Source of the DNA: an uncultured Lachnospiraceae bacterium
Lineage (GTDB): Bacteria > Bacillota > Clostridia > Lachnospirales > Lachnospiraceae
NCBI GenBank assembly: GCA_947564645.1
Contig: CANOCU010000028.1
Coordinates: 1-46,312 of the forward strand
DNA length: 46,312 bases
Direction of reading: 5' to 3'
The notes under the pieces were generated by a model. The model was not told the origin of the DNA. It was given only the letters and a program-made list of their open reading frames with translations, and ran no database searches. The position numbers and the translations under genes were made by a program. Shown piece after piece: positions 33,106 through 41,438 of this stretch. The stretch's first letter is position 1, and every line of letters begins with the position of its first letter.

Positions 33106-34257
33106 ATGCCAAATAGGAAAAATGTATTTTCGGAAGAAATAGAATTGTCGGAAGTTGTGTTAAAAAAGACAGAGCGGGCCTTCGAAATGATCCGACAGGA
33201 GGATGTGGGTCATATGAAAAAAACAAAGAAAAAAAGTAAAAGATTATTGAAACCGCAGGCTGCCGTGCTCGCAGGTGTCTGCATTTTAGCAGCCAGCAGC
33301 ATAAGCGTCGTTGCTGCAATTCATCATTACTGGGGCAGAGGCATGAACGGAAATATTCAGGCATCCGATTCGCAGCAGCAGGCGCTCACGGAAAAGGGCG
33401 TGGCAAAAGTGTATCGGGAAGAGCCGGACAGTGCATCTCTTGCCGTGACAGACAACGGCGTTACGATAGAGCCGGATACCATTGTCGTGGATGACAGATT
33501 TGCCTATATGTCGTTTCGCATTTCCGGTTATCGTGTGGAGGATGGAATGGAGCCGGGATTTGAAATGGTAGAGATATATCAGGGTGATGATCCGCAGGAT
33601 GACAGTGCATGGGTTAATATGAGCGGAACCATGTATAATGGAATTATCCTGGATGAGAATGGTGACCTGGTGTATGAAGACGGAACCGCTTTAGAGAGTT
33701 ATGAAGACGGAAGCACTGTCTGTCATTATACGGACAGCAACGGAAATATGGAATATTTTATCCAGGCGAGTATTGTGGATAAGAATGATTCCTTCCTTGG
33801 TAAGACAATGCATGTTGGTTTTAAAAACCTGGGAACTCTTTTCAAGGCAGCGTTTACCCCGGCGGTGGAAGGAAACTGGAATTTTGAGATCAGGCTTCCC
33901 GATGTGAGTTCGGCGCGAACCATCCAGATAGGGCGGCAAGTGGAAGGAACAGATTTCACGATGGAAAGTATCAGTATCTCTCCTGTTTCCATCAAAGTTG
34001 ATTATTCTGTCAGTAAGGCTCCTGTTATCAAGGAGGACGATCTTGGCATTCCTGAGGTCAAGGGAGTTATATTGAAGGACGGGACAAGAATACCCTACTT
34101 GATGAATGCAGGAGCCATGGGCTATACAGATAACAGTATGCATTATGCCTATCAAATGGCGGGCTATAATCGGGTGATTGATGTTGATGAAGTGGCTGCG
34201 TTGATCGTTCTGACGTCATATGATGGTGAGAACGTAGAGATACCGCTTTCAGAATAG
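33106..34257 (+). CDS. Membrane anti-sigma factor (DUF4179-type)
   Basis: A 383-residue single-pass membrane protein. The short cytoplasmic part (1-50) should bind the sigma factor; a transmembrane helix lies at about 52-72 (AAVLAGVCILAASSISVVAAI), and the extracellular rest, with repeated beta-strand segments (for example IEPDTIVVDDRFAYMSFRISG), resembles DUF4179/DUF5643 sensor domains. The start at 33106 follows AGGAGGA at 33094-33100. It is cotranscribed with the sigma gene. The signal sensed is unknown. A long hairpin follows at 34272-34319. Confidence 0.88.
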   Translation: MPNRKNVFSEEIELSEVVLKKTERAFEMIRQEDVGHMKKTKKKSKRLLKPQAAVLAGVCILAASSISVVAAIHHYWGRGMNGNIQASDSQQQALTEKGVAKVYREEPDSASLAVTDNGVTIEPDTIVVDDRFAYMSFRISGYRVEDGMEPGFEMVEIYQGDDPQDDSAWVNMSGTMYNGIILDENGDLVYEDGTALESYEDGSTVCHYTDSNGNMEYFIQASIVDKNDSFLGKTMHVGFKNLGTLFKAAFTPAVEGNWNFEIRLPDVSSARTIQIGRQVEGTDFTMESISISPVSIKVDYSVSKAPVIKEDDLGIPEVKGVILKDGTRIPYLMNAGAMGYTDNSMHYAYQMAGYNRVIDVDEVAALIVLTSYDGENVEIPLSE

Positions 34258-34271
34258 ACGCAAAACAGGTT

Positions 34272-34319
34272 TTCCATTGCCCTGTACAGCAGTAGAGAAG
34301 ACTGTGCAGGGCAATGGAA
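34272..34319. terminator. Long hairpin between convergent genes
   Basis: A perfect 13-bp inverted repeat (34272-34284 with 34307-34319) with a 22-nt loop lies between the convergent anti-sigma and cupin genes. T-runs are weak on both sides, so bidirectional termination is likely but not certain. Confidence 0.55.
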
Positions 34320-34341
34320 TGATAGGAAACGACATAACAAA

Positions 34342-34683
34342 TCACACAAAATCTTCCCGCATGGGCGTAAAGATATCCAATAAGATACCCTCCTGGAGAC
34401 AGACGCAGCCGTGTTCGATCCCGTCCATTTTCAGCATACTGTCCCCGGGATTTACAATCTTTTTCTCCCCTGCGATCTCAAATTCAAATTGTCCGCTTAC
34501 CACATAGGTAATCTGTGTGTGCGGGTGATGGTGCAGTGCGCCCACGGCGCCCTTGTCAAAATGATTCTCCACGACCATCAGGGTATCCGTATAAGAAAGA
34601 ATCTTACGCATGACACCGTCTCCGGCCGGTTCGAGGTCAATCGGTTCGTTAAAGTTCCAGATGTTGTTCTTTTCTGTTTTCAC
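34342..34683 (-). CDS. Small cupin-domain protein
   Basis: A 113-residue single-domain cupin with metal-binding motif residues in GALHHHPHTQITYVVSGQFEF and a second motif near GDSMLKMDGIEHGC. Such proteins bind a metal and act as small enzymes or ligand sensors; the substrate is unknown. GTG 34683 is preferred as start, because the complement of 34689-34693 is GGAGG at five bases spacing. An ATG at 34695 would overlap that ribosome site. It diverges from the transporter gene; the intervening 219 bp hold the promoter at 34798-34826. Confidence 0.85.
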   Translation of the reverse strand: MKTEKNNIWNFNEPIDLEPAGDGVMRKILSYTDTLMVVENHFDKGAVGALHHHPHTQITYVVSGQFEFEIAGEKKIVNPGDSMLKMDGIEHGCVCLQEGILLDIFTPMREDFV

Positions 34684-34797
34684 TGTTTCCTCCATTTCTG
34701 CGCTGCATTTGGCGTATGCTGCGTTTGCGTTTCTGTTGCGACTGTTTCTATTAGTATAGCATGTAGCCCATGAAAAATCGATAACGTGAATGGTAAC

Positions 34798-34826
34798 TGT
34801 ACAAAGATATCGGAACAGAGTATAAT
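34798..34826 (+). promoter_or_regulatory. Promoter of the transporter gene (shared type, copy 1)
   Basis: TGTACA at 34798-34803, a 17-bp spacer and TATAAT at 34821-34826. The spacer and the bases after the -10 (ACGAATNACAAA) are nearly the same as at 37332-37360. Conservation beyond the -35/-10 boxes suggests a common regulator or an ancestral duplication. Confidence 0.8.
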
Positions 34827-34902
34827 ACGAATAACAAAGCTGCATATGCGATAGGGGCAATCAGATATTCGTGGATAGGGTGAAAACAGGGGGGCAACTA
34901 TT

Positions 34903-36060
34903 TTGTACCAGGATATGATGAAGAAAGTGCTGGCATTTTTCAGGAAAGAAACCGTTCTGTGCGTGGCGCTCATGCTGGCGCTTTTTTCTATGTTTCTTGT
35001 GCCGCCGGATGGAGAATATCCGGGATATATCGATTTCAGGACGCTGGCGATCCTTTTCTGTCTTATGTGCGTCATGGCGGGGCTGCAGAAGATCGGCGTG
35101 TTTAATCGGATTGCCCGGAAACTTTTGGGGCGGGTAAGAAGCGGGAGCGGTTTGGTCCTGACGCTGGTCCTGCTGTGCTTTTTCTCCAGTATGCTGATCA
35201 CCAACGATGTGGCGCTCATCACTTTTGTGCCGTTTACGTTTATTGTGCTCCGTATGTTGGGGACGGAACAGGAAACCCGGCTTCTTTTGCCGGTCGTGGT
35301 CCTGCAGACGATCGGGGCGAATCTTGGCAGTATGCTGACTCCTGTCGGCAATCCGCAGAACCTGTATCTTTATGGGAAGGCAGGGTTGTCGATCGGTGCA
35401 TTCGTTATGCTCATGCTGCCGTATACGCTTCTGTCACTGGTACTGCTGATCACTTTTTGCATATGGCAGGGCAGGGCATGTCCCCGGTTTTCCAAATTGG
35501 AGGAGGCGTCTTCGCAGGAGACTTCCCGCATGGAAAAAAAGGCTGTTTATCAGCTGATGTGTTATCTTGCGCTGTTTTTGCTCTGTCTGTTGGCGGTGGG
35601 GCACATATTGCCATGGCAGGCGGTTTTCTTCGTGGTACTTATCATAATCGCTGCAGCAGACAGGCATATCCTTACGAAGGTGGATTATTCCCTTCTTCTT
35701 ACCTTTGTGGCTTTCTTCGTCTTTATCGGCAACGTGGGGAGAATCCCGGCCTTTCGCGCTTTTTTGCAGAGTATCATTGTCGGCAGGGAGGTCTATACCG
35801 CCATAGTCGCAAGCCAGATCATCAGCAATGTACCGGCAGCGCTGCTTTTGTCGGGCTTTACGGGGGATATGGCGGGGCTTATAATCGGGACAAATTTAGG
35901 CGGTCTGGGAACGCTGATTGCGTCTATGGCCAGTCTGATCTCGTATAAGAACGTGGCCAAGGAAGCCGGCGGGCGCAGGGGAAAATATATCGCGCTTTTT
36001 ACGGTGGGAAATCTTGTCTTTCTGGCGGCGCTCCTGATAATGCATCTGTTGTGGACCTGA
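34903..36060 (+). CDS. ArsB/SLC13-type (anion or Na+/H+ antiporter-like) transporter
   Basis: An integral membrane protein of 385 residues with about ten helices, of the citrate/arsenite (ion transporter) superfamily. Characteristic are SSMLITNDVALITFVPF, the NLGSMLTPVGNPQNLYLY motif, and in the second half a matching ASQIISNVPAALLLSGF and IIGTNLGGLGTLIASMASLIS, showing the internal inverted repeat. The substrate (dicarboxylate, arsenite or Na+/H+) cannot be assigned. TTG 34903 behind AGGGGGG (34888-34894) was taken; ATG 34915 is also possible. Confidence 0.88.
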   Translation: MYQDMMKKVLAFFRKETVLCVALMLALFSMFLVPPDGEYPGYIDFRTLAILFCLMCVMAGLQKIGVFNRIARKLLGRVRSGSGLVLTLVLLCFFSSMLITNDVALITFVPFTFIVLRMLGTEQETRLLLPVVVLQTIGANLGSMLTPVGNPQNLYLYGKAGLSIGAFVMLMLPYTLLSLVLLITFCIWQGRACPRFSKLEEASSQETSRMEKKAVYQLMCYLALFLLCLLAVGHILPWQAVFFVVLIIIAAADRHILTKVDYSLLLTFVAFFVFIGNVGRIPAFRAFLQSIIVGREVYTAIVASQIISNVPAALLLSGFTGDMAGLIIGTNLGGLGTLIASMASLISYKNVAKEAGGRRGKYIALFTVGNLVFLAALLIMHLLWT

Positions 36061-36130
36061 CCATATCGGTCATGTATGCGGATTCCCTGCCCGATCATTT
36101 CCTCTCGTCTGTCAGAATCACGCGACCTCT

Positions 36131-36164
36131 TTCCTGCATAAAATAAAACAAATCCTTGCAGGAA
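36131..36164 (+). promoter_or_regulatory. Hairpin covering the LysM-GH18 ribosome site
   Basis: TTCCTGCA (36131-36138) and TGCAGGAA (36157-36164) form a perfect 8-bp stem. The 3' arm contains the only Shine-Dalgarno-like sequence (AGGAA) of the next gene, so folding would limit its translation. The 36061-36130 stretch holds nothing else. Confidence 0.5.
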
Positions 36165-36173
36165 CAGTATTCT

Positions 36174-37313
36174 ATGGAAATTTATGTGGTAAAACCGGGA
36201 GATACCGTGGACTCCATCGCCGAGAGTCATGGAATTCCGGTAGCTTCTGTTATTTATGATAATCAGCTCGTCTATCCTTACCCGCTTGCTTTGGGGCAGG
36301 CGCTTCTTTTATCTTCGGGGGAAACTTCCGCACCTTCTTATCCGGCCTGGGTGAACGGCTATGCCTATCCCTTTATCCGGCAGAATGTGTTGGACGAAAC
36401 GCTCCCGTATCTGTCGTCCCTTTCCGTCTTTTCCTATGGCTTTACTACGGAGGGGGAACTGATCATGCCGACGCCGGACGATTCCTTTATGATCAGCGCC
36501 GCGCTTGCCGTGGGCGTGCGGCCGGTTCTTACGTTGACACCTCTCGGGCCGGACGGAAATTTCAACAACGCTTTGATCACGGCCGTGGTAAACGATCCGG
36601 CGGCCAGGGAGAATCTTCTTGTCAATCTGCTGACCACCGTGCAGGAGAAGAACTTCCAGGGTGTGGACATTGACTTTGAGTACATCCTTCCCGAAGACCG
36701 GATTCCTTTCGCTGATTTTGTGGCGGATGTCAGAAACCTTCTGGCCCCTTACGGCTATCATGTGTCAGTGGCTCTGGCGCCCAAAACCTCCGACACGCAG
36801 GCGGGACTTCTCTATGAGGGAAAAGATTACAGGCTGTTGGGAGAGGCGGCCGACAGTGTGCTGCTGATGACTTATGAGTGGGGGTATACCTATGGACCGC
36901 CCATGGCCGTAGCGCCTGTCAATAAAGTGCGGGAAGTGGTGGAGTATGCGGTTACCCGCATCGATCCGTCCAAGATCGATCTGGGTATCCCGAACTATGG
37001 CTATGACTGGACGCTGCCTTTTGTCCAGGGATCTTCGCGGGCGACCACCGTCAGCAACCAGGAGGCCGTGCGGATCGCCATAGAGGCCGGCGTTCCGATC
37101 CAGTTTGACGAAGTAGCCATGTCACCCTTTTTCCGCTATGAGAAGGACGGGCAGACGCACGAGGTGTGGTTCGAGGATGTCAGAAGCTATCAGGAGAAGT
37201 TTTCTCTTCTGCCGGCATATGGTTTGCGGGGAATGGGGTATTGGCAGATCATGCGTTTCTTTCGGCCAAACTGGCTGCTGCTTAACGATACGTTTCTGAT
37301 TCAGAAGCCGTGA
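36174..37313 (+). CDS. LysM plus GH18 glycosidase (YaaH/SleL-like spore or cell-wall hydrolase)
   Basis: A 379-residue protein with one N-terminal LysM peptidoglycan-binding domain (1-48, IYVVKPGDTVDSIAESHGIP) and a GH18 barrel with the catalytic DxxDxDxE region FQGVDIDFEY (D165, D167, E169). Spore proteins of this layout (YaaH/SleL) cleave cortex fragments in germination and are targeted without a signal peptide, as here. Usual members have two LysM repeats; here only one is seen. The start at 36174 follows AGGAA inside a hairpin. Neighbouring spmA supports a spore-forming host, but a vegetative wall role is not excluded. Confidence 0.88.
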   Translation: MEIYVVKPGDTVDSIAESHGIPVASVIYDNQLVYPYPLALGQALLLSSGETSAPSYPAWVNGYAYPFIRQNVLDETLPYLSSLSVFSYGFTTEGELIMPTPDDSFMISAALAVGVRPVLTLTPLGPDGNFNNALITAVVNDPAARENLLVNLLTTVQEKNFQGVDIDFEYILPEDRIPFADFVADVRNLLAPYGYHVSVALAPKTSDTQAGLLYEGKDYRLLGEAADSVLLMTYEWGYTYGPPMAVAPVNKVREVVEYAVTRIDPSKIDLGIPNYGYDWTLPFVQGSSRATTVSNQEAVRIAIEAGVPIQFDEVAMSPFFRYEKDGQTHEVWFEDVRSYQEKFSLLPAYGLRGMGYWQIMRFFRPNWLLLNDTFLIQKP

Positions 37314-37331
37314 CGGGGATGGGGTTCATTC

Positions 37332-37360
37332 TGTACAAAGATTTCGCAAGAGAGTATAAT
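37332..37360 (+). promoter_or_regulatory. Promoter of the small hypothetical gene (shared type, copy 2)
   Basis: TGTACA at 37332-37337, 17-bp spacer, TATAAT at 37355-37360. Nearly identical to 34798-34826, including spacer. Downstream, ACGAATC (37361-37367) can pair with GGATTCGT (37374-37381) near the transcript start. Confidence 0.8.
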
Positions 37361-37424
37361 ACGAATCACAAACGGATTCGTATTGCTATATGCTGCGGAT
37401 CGGTCAGAGGAGGAAAAGCGAAAA

Positions 37425-37772
37425 ATGCCGGAAACAATGAATGTTTTGATCTGTACCCATGAAAAAGATCCGTCTTCGGTCTTTGAGGATGTGAGGGCTG
37501 CTTTCTCGCAGGAATTTCCGGAGGATAAGTTACCATGGAAAGAGTCGGGAATCGCCCTCGAAGCAGTAGTGTCCGCAAGTGAGGAGGAAATTACCCGCAT
37601 ATTCGAGGCGCTTGTAGAAAAATATCCGGAACTACGGGTTTCAGCCTCCTATTCCTATGCTGTCAGGGAAGACGACAGAAGTGCGCAGTGGTGGGGGACG
37701 ACCACGATTTATTCGGAAAGGGAAAACGGAGAGACGAAAATTGTCAGCAGTTCAAGCACCTATTGGAATTGA
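37425..37772 (+). CDS. Hypothetical protein with ferredoxin-like (YubB-type) pattern
   Basis: A 115-residue acidic protein of unknown function. Alternating strands and helices (MNVLICTHEKD, EEEITRIFEALVEKYPELRVSASYSYAVRED, TTIYSERENGETKIVSSSS) resemble a ferredoxin-like fold similar to Api92/YubB proteins. The start at 37425 follows GGAGG. It has its own strong promoter and ends at a hairpin shared with the convergent helicase gene. No function is claimed. Confidence 0.65.
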   Translation: MPETMNVLICTHEKDPSSVFEDVRAAFSQEFPEDKLPWKESGIALEAVVSASEEEITRIFEALVEKYPELRVSASYSYAVREDDRSAQWWGTTTIYSERENGETKIVSSSSTYWN

Positions 37773-37775
37773 AAC

Positions 37776-37802
37776 CGGTGTGAGGCGCTTCTCCTCACAC
37801 CG
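37776..37802. terminator. Hairpin between convergent genes
   Basis: A perfect 10-bp stem (37776-37785 with 37793-37802) with a 7-nt loop overlaps the helicase stop codon. It probably serves both convergent genes, though T-runs are short. Confidence 0.6.
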
Positions 37803-40800
37803 CCAGCAGTTCCAGTAATTCCTCTTTCGTAAAGCTTCCGCTTCCCAGATCTTCTCCGGAGAGCACCTGTTCTGCCAGTTCTTTCTTCCGCTCCTGCAGT
37901 TTCATGATATTCTCTTCGATGGTATCCTTCATGATCAGCTTATATACGTTCACCACATTGGTCTGGCCGATCCGGTGGGCCCTGTCGGTAGCCTGGTTCT
38001 GCACCGCCAGATTCCACCAGGGGTCAAAATGGATGACGATATCGGCGGCAGTCAGGTTAAGTCCGGTTCCGCCGGCTTTCAGCGAGATACAGAACACATT
38101 GGTGTCATCCGTATTAAAGCGTTCCACCAGCGCCAGGCGCTGCTCCTTGGGCGTGGAGCCGGTCAGCACGTAATAGGAGATTTCCTCCTCTTCCAGCTTT
38201 TGCTGCAGATTCTCCAGCATGGAGGTGAACTGAGAGAACAGAAGCACCTTGTGGCCGCCGGCCACCGCGTTTTTGACCAGGTCTACGCAGAGAGAAGCCT
38301 TGGCGGAAGGACTTTCATAGTTCTCGTAAATAAGCGCGGGGTCGCAGCAAAGCTGCCGCAGTTTGGTAAGCTCGGAGAGGATCTGGATCTTACCGGTCCT
38401 GAATTCTTCCTCCGACTGCTTGTCAAGCATCATGCGGATCCGCTGTACATGGGCATGGTAGAGCTTCTGCTGTTCGCCCTCCATACTGGCGTACATACAT
38501 TTCTCAAGCTTGTCCGGCAGATCGGTGAGCACGTCCTTCTTCAGTCTCCGCAGGATAAAGGGGCGGACCATCTTCTGCAGTCTTTCCATGGCGGCTTCGT
38601 CCTGATTCTGCACCACGGGAAGTTCGATCTGCGCCCGGAAACGCTGGTAGCCGTATAGAAAACCAGGCATCAGGTAGTCGAAGATACTCCAGAGCTCGCT
38701 CAGCCTGTTCTCGATCGGCGTTCCGGTGAGGGCGAAGCGGCAGCCGGATTCGATGGTCTTTACCGCTTTGGCGGCTTGTGTGTTATGGTTCTTGATATAC
38801 TGCGCTTCGTCTATGATCTGGCAGAAGAAGGATATCCCTTCGTAAGCCTCCAGATCCCTTTTCAGCAGTTCATAGGAAGTGATCAGGATATCACGGCTCT
38901 GTGCACCGCGGATGATCTCCCGGCGTTCGGCGGCGGCGCCCGTTACCATCCGTACCGGCAGTCCGGGTGCAAAAAGGGAGAATTCGTTTTTCCAGTTAAA
39001 GACCAGGGAGGCCGGGGTGACGATCAGGGCTCTTCTGTTGTCTGCGGCTTTCGCTTCCAGATATTCCGACAGCAGAAAAGCGATGGTCTGCAGGGTTTTG
39101 CCAAGTCCCATATCATCGGCCAGTATGCCGCCGAAGCCGTTGCGGTACAGTGTCTTCAACCAGAGAAAGCCGGTGAGCTGATAGGGGCGCATAATGGATT
39201 CCAGACTGGCCGGCGCTTCGAAAGCGTTCTCTTCCACGGTCTTCATATTCCGGATCAGCTTCTGAAAGGTCTGGTCTCTGGATGTCGCCAGATTCTGCTT
39301 TTCGGTAAGTTCACTGTCCAGATAGAGCGCCCTGTATTTGGGCAGGGTGAGGGTTTCTTTGCGCAGCTGCGCATCTGTCAGCTGCAGATCGTCCTTGATC
39401 TCCAACAGCGTCTGCAGCCCTTCGTCCTCCGTGTGGATAAAACTGCCGTTTTTCAGACGGAAATATTTCTTCTTCCGGTCATACTTCGACAGGATCTCGA
39501 TCAGTTCTTCCCGGGAAAGCTGGCCGGCGCCGAGTGTCAGTTCCAGAAGATTTTCCGACAGCGATACTCCGACTTCCACCCTGCCGCTGTGGATGACGCG
39601 GATTTTCTTTAAGGCGTCGGAGACGTACACATCCCCCAGTTCCTGGAAACGGGGAATACCCAGCGTGAGCAGCTCGTAGATTTTCTCCTCGTCGTCGGCG
39701 ATGACCATGGCACATTCGTTTTCGTCGTAGGCATTACAGTAGGAAGCCACCGTGTTTCCGACCTGGATCTCCCGGACGGCGTCGCGGCCCGCGCGCTCCT
39801 CATCTTTCCGATAGACTTCATACTTCTTCTCGCCGTAGACGGCATAGACCTTGCAGGTGATGAAGCTCTTCTGCGGGGCGTCAAGATAGATCTCGAAGGA
39901 GACGGGTTCGATGCCATAGTCGGCTTCGTGGAAATCAACTTTTTCACACCGGTAATGCTTCTCCAACAGCGGCAGCAGGTCCCGGCAGAACGCGGGAACA
40001 TCGCTTTTGTCCACGTAGAAAGCTGTTCCCGGCAGTTCGGGCAGACAGGACAGAAAGTCCTGCACGGGCAGAAGCTCGTCTCTGCTCTGCCGATAGATCA
40101 GGCCGTCCTGGAAGGTGAACACGTTATGGGCAGCATAGAAGTCTGTGGAAGGCGCCAGGGTAACCTCGATGCCGTCCTTTTTGCCCAGGATCGTCATTTG
40201 ACGGGTGAAGAGGCTGTCTGTCTGCCGCCAGAGCTTTTCGCCGGAACCGTCTATGTCGATCGTGACGGCACGGTCCCTTAAAAGGGCCAGAAGCTCTTCG
40301 AACTCCATGCCGCTAAGAGGGATCCGGCGCAGTTTCGCGTAAGACGTCACATAAGAGTAATAATTATATTCCAGATAATGTTCTTTATTTTCCTGTACCC
40401 AGGAGAGGATAAATTTAATCAGCTTCTGGGAAAGCGGTTCGAAAGCGGACATTGTATGCAGGAAGTTTAGTTTCTTGCCGTAGGAATATTCTGCGTTGTC
40501 GTGCATGTGCTGCGCAAATTCAAACACGTCCTTCAGCACATATTTGGTGCCGATCCCAATCTTAAATTCCACCGAGGCATTGTTACTGGCGCACTTGAAG
40601 ATGGGATCCAGAGCCACCTGTTCGTAAGGCACGCCCTGCATTAAGGGGGCGGCGGCCTTGATCCTCTGGCGGCGCAGCAGTTCCCTGATAGCCGGGGTGG
40701 TCTCCCGGGAGCGGGCTCTGGGAAGGAAACGACTGCTCTCATGGCCGAGATAATCGGCGAGCCTGCGAGGCCGTTCATCCTGGCCCGGCTCCGCTATGTA

Positions 40801-41118
40801 ATCGAAGATCGAATGCTGTTCTTCCAGGCGTTCTTCGCACGCAAAGAGGACGGCGGCGCAGTGTTTGCAGATGCCGTCATAGCTGTAGAATGCGGGACAT
40901 TCGCAGTAGCAGTCTTCCACATCCTCATAGAAGGAATTGTAGGTAAGCTCCACTTCGTACTTTTTCCGGCCGCTGCCCTGCACAACGGCTTTGACGTGAA
41001 TGTTTTCCTCTTTGGTTTTAGATTTAAAGGACAGTACTTTATCCTGTTGGAAGAGCTCCCATCCTCTGTTGTAGATGGTGGGGCCGGCGATCTCTTTGAT
41101 GAGTTGTTTATTCAGCAA
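37795..41118 (-). CDS. SWIM-domain SNF2-family helicase
   Basis: A 1107-residue SNF2-type DNA translocase. The N-terminal SWIM zinc finger has C72-x-C74 and C84-x-H86 (within CYCECPAFYSYDGICKHC); a long middle region (about 160-600) resembles the SNF2-associated domain of bacterial members. The ATPase has ILADDMGLGKT (GKT 673-675), DEAQ (770-773), LTGTPIENRLSELWSIFDY, and the helicase C-domain with LLFSQFTSMLENL, SLKAGGTGLNLTAADIVIHFDPWWN and QATDRAHRIGQ. It should remodel DNA-protein complexes, but the bacterial role is not known. No nuclease or methylase neighbour suggests a defence system. The promoter at 41223-41251 lies upstream. Confidence 0.95.
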   Translation of the reverse strand: MLNKQLIKEIAGPTIYNRGWELFQQDKVLSFKSKTKEENIHVKAVVQGSGRKKYEVELTYNSFYEDVEDCYCECPAFYSYDGICKHCAAVLFACEERLEEQHSIFDYIAEPGQDERPRRLADYLGHESSRFLPRARSRETTPAIRELLRRQRIKAAAPLMQGVPYEQVALDPIFKCASNNASVEFKIGIGTKYVLKDVFEFAQHMHDNAEYSYGKKLNFLHTMSAFEPLSQKLIKFILSWVQENKEHYLEYNYYSYVTSYAKLRRIPLSGMEFEELLALLRDRAVTIDIDGSGEKLWRQTDSLFTRQMTILGKKDGIEVTLAPSTDFYAAHNVFTFQDGLIYRQSRDELLPVQDFLSCLPELPGTAFYVDKSDVPAFCRDLLPLLEKHYRCEKVDFHEADYGIEPVSFEIYLDAPQKSFITCKVYAVYGEKKYEVYRKDEERAGRDAVREIQVGNTVASYCNAYDENECAMVIADDEEKIYELLTLGIPRFQELGDVYVSDALKKIRVIHSGRVEVGVSLSENLLELTLGAGQLSREELIEILSKYDRKKKYFRLKNGSFIHTEDEGLQTLLEIKDDLQLTDAQLRKETLTLPKYRALYLDSELTEKQNLATSRDQTFQKLIRNMKTVEENAFEAPASLESIMRPYQLTGFLWLKTLYRNGFGGILADDMGLGKTLQTIAFLLSEYLEAKAADNRRALIVTPASLVFNWKNEFSLFAPGLPVRMVTGAAAERREIIRGAQSRDILITSYELLKRDLEAYEGISFFCQIIDEAQYIKNHNTQAAKAVKTIESGCRFALTGTPIENRLSELWSIFDYLMPGFLYGYQRFRAQIELPVVQNQDEAAMERLQKMVRPFILRRLKKDVLTDLPDKLEKCMYASMEGEQQKLYHAHVQRIRMMLDKQSEEEFRTGKIQILSELTKLRQLCCDPALIYENYESPSAKASLCVDLVKNAVAGGHKVLLFSQFTSMLENLQQKLEEEEISYYVLTGSTPKEQRLALVERFNTDDTNVFCISLKAGGTGLNLTAADIVIHFDPWWNLAVQNQATDRAHRIGQTNVVNVYKLIMKDTIEENIMKLQERKKELAEQVLSGEDLGSGSFTKEELLELLAV

Positions 41119-41222
41119 GGCGGATTCCTCTTTCTTTTCCGGCGTGCGTATGCACGCATGGGCGGTATTCGGCGGCGGATCGTTCCGCTTCCTCTCCCGC
41201 AGCCTGTAACATTGACCTGTCT

Positions 41223-41251
41223 ATCTTATCACGTGGATATGGTATGCACAA
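41223..41251 (-). promoter_or_regulatory. Promoter of the SNF2 gene
   Basis: On the minus strand TTGTGC (complement of 41246-41251), 17-bp spacer, and TAAGAT (complement of 41223-41228), 105 bp before the start codon. The leader includes a GCGTGC/GCACGC hairpin near 41143-41158. Confidence 0.45.
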
Positions 41252-41351
41252 GGGTTCCGGCGTCAGATCATGGCATCAAAATCATAGATTCCGTAACAGG
41301 GAAGCCAAAGGCTGAACTGTTACTCATCAAAGGATCCACTGGAATTTTTTG

Positions 41352-41380
41352 TAGACAGATAAAGTGTCAACTGCTATCAT
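41352..41380 (+). promoter_or_regulatory. Promoter of the hybrid kinase gene
   Basis: TAGACA at 41352-41357, 17-bp spacer, TATCAT at 41375-41380, 59 bp before the start codon. The remaining part of the 320-bp divergent gap shows no gene. Confidence 0.5.
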
Positions 41381-41438
41381 ATATATAAGTGTGTGCATCT
41401 TTAGGATGTGAAAATAAATCGATTAGGGTGATGCGGGT

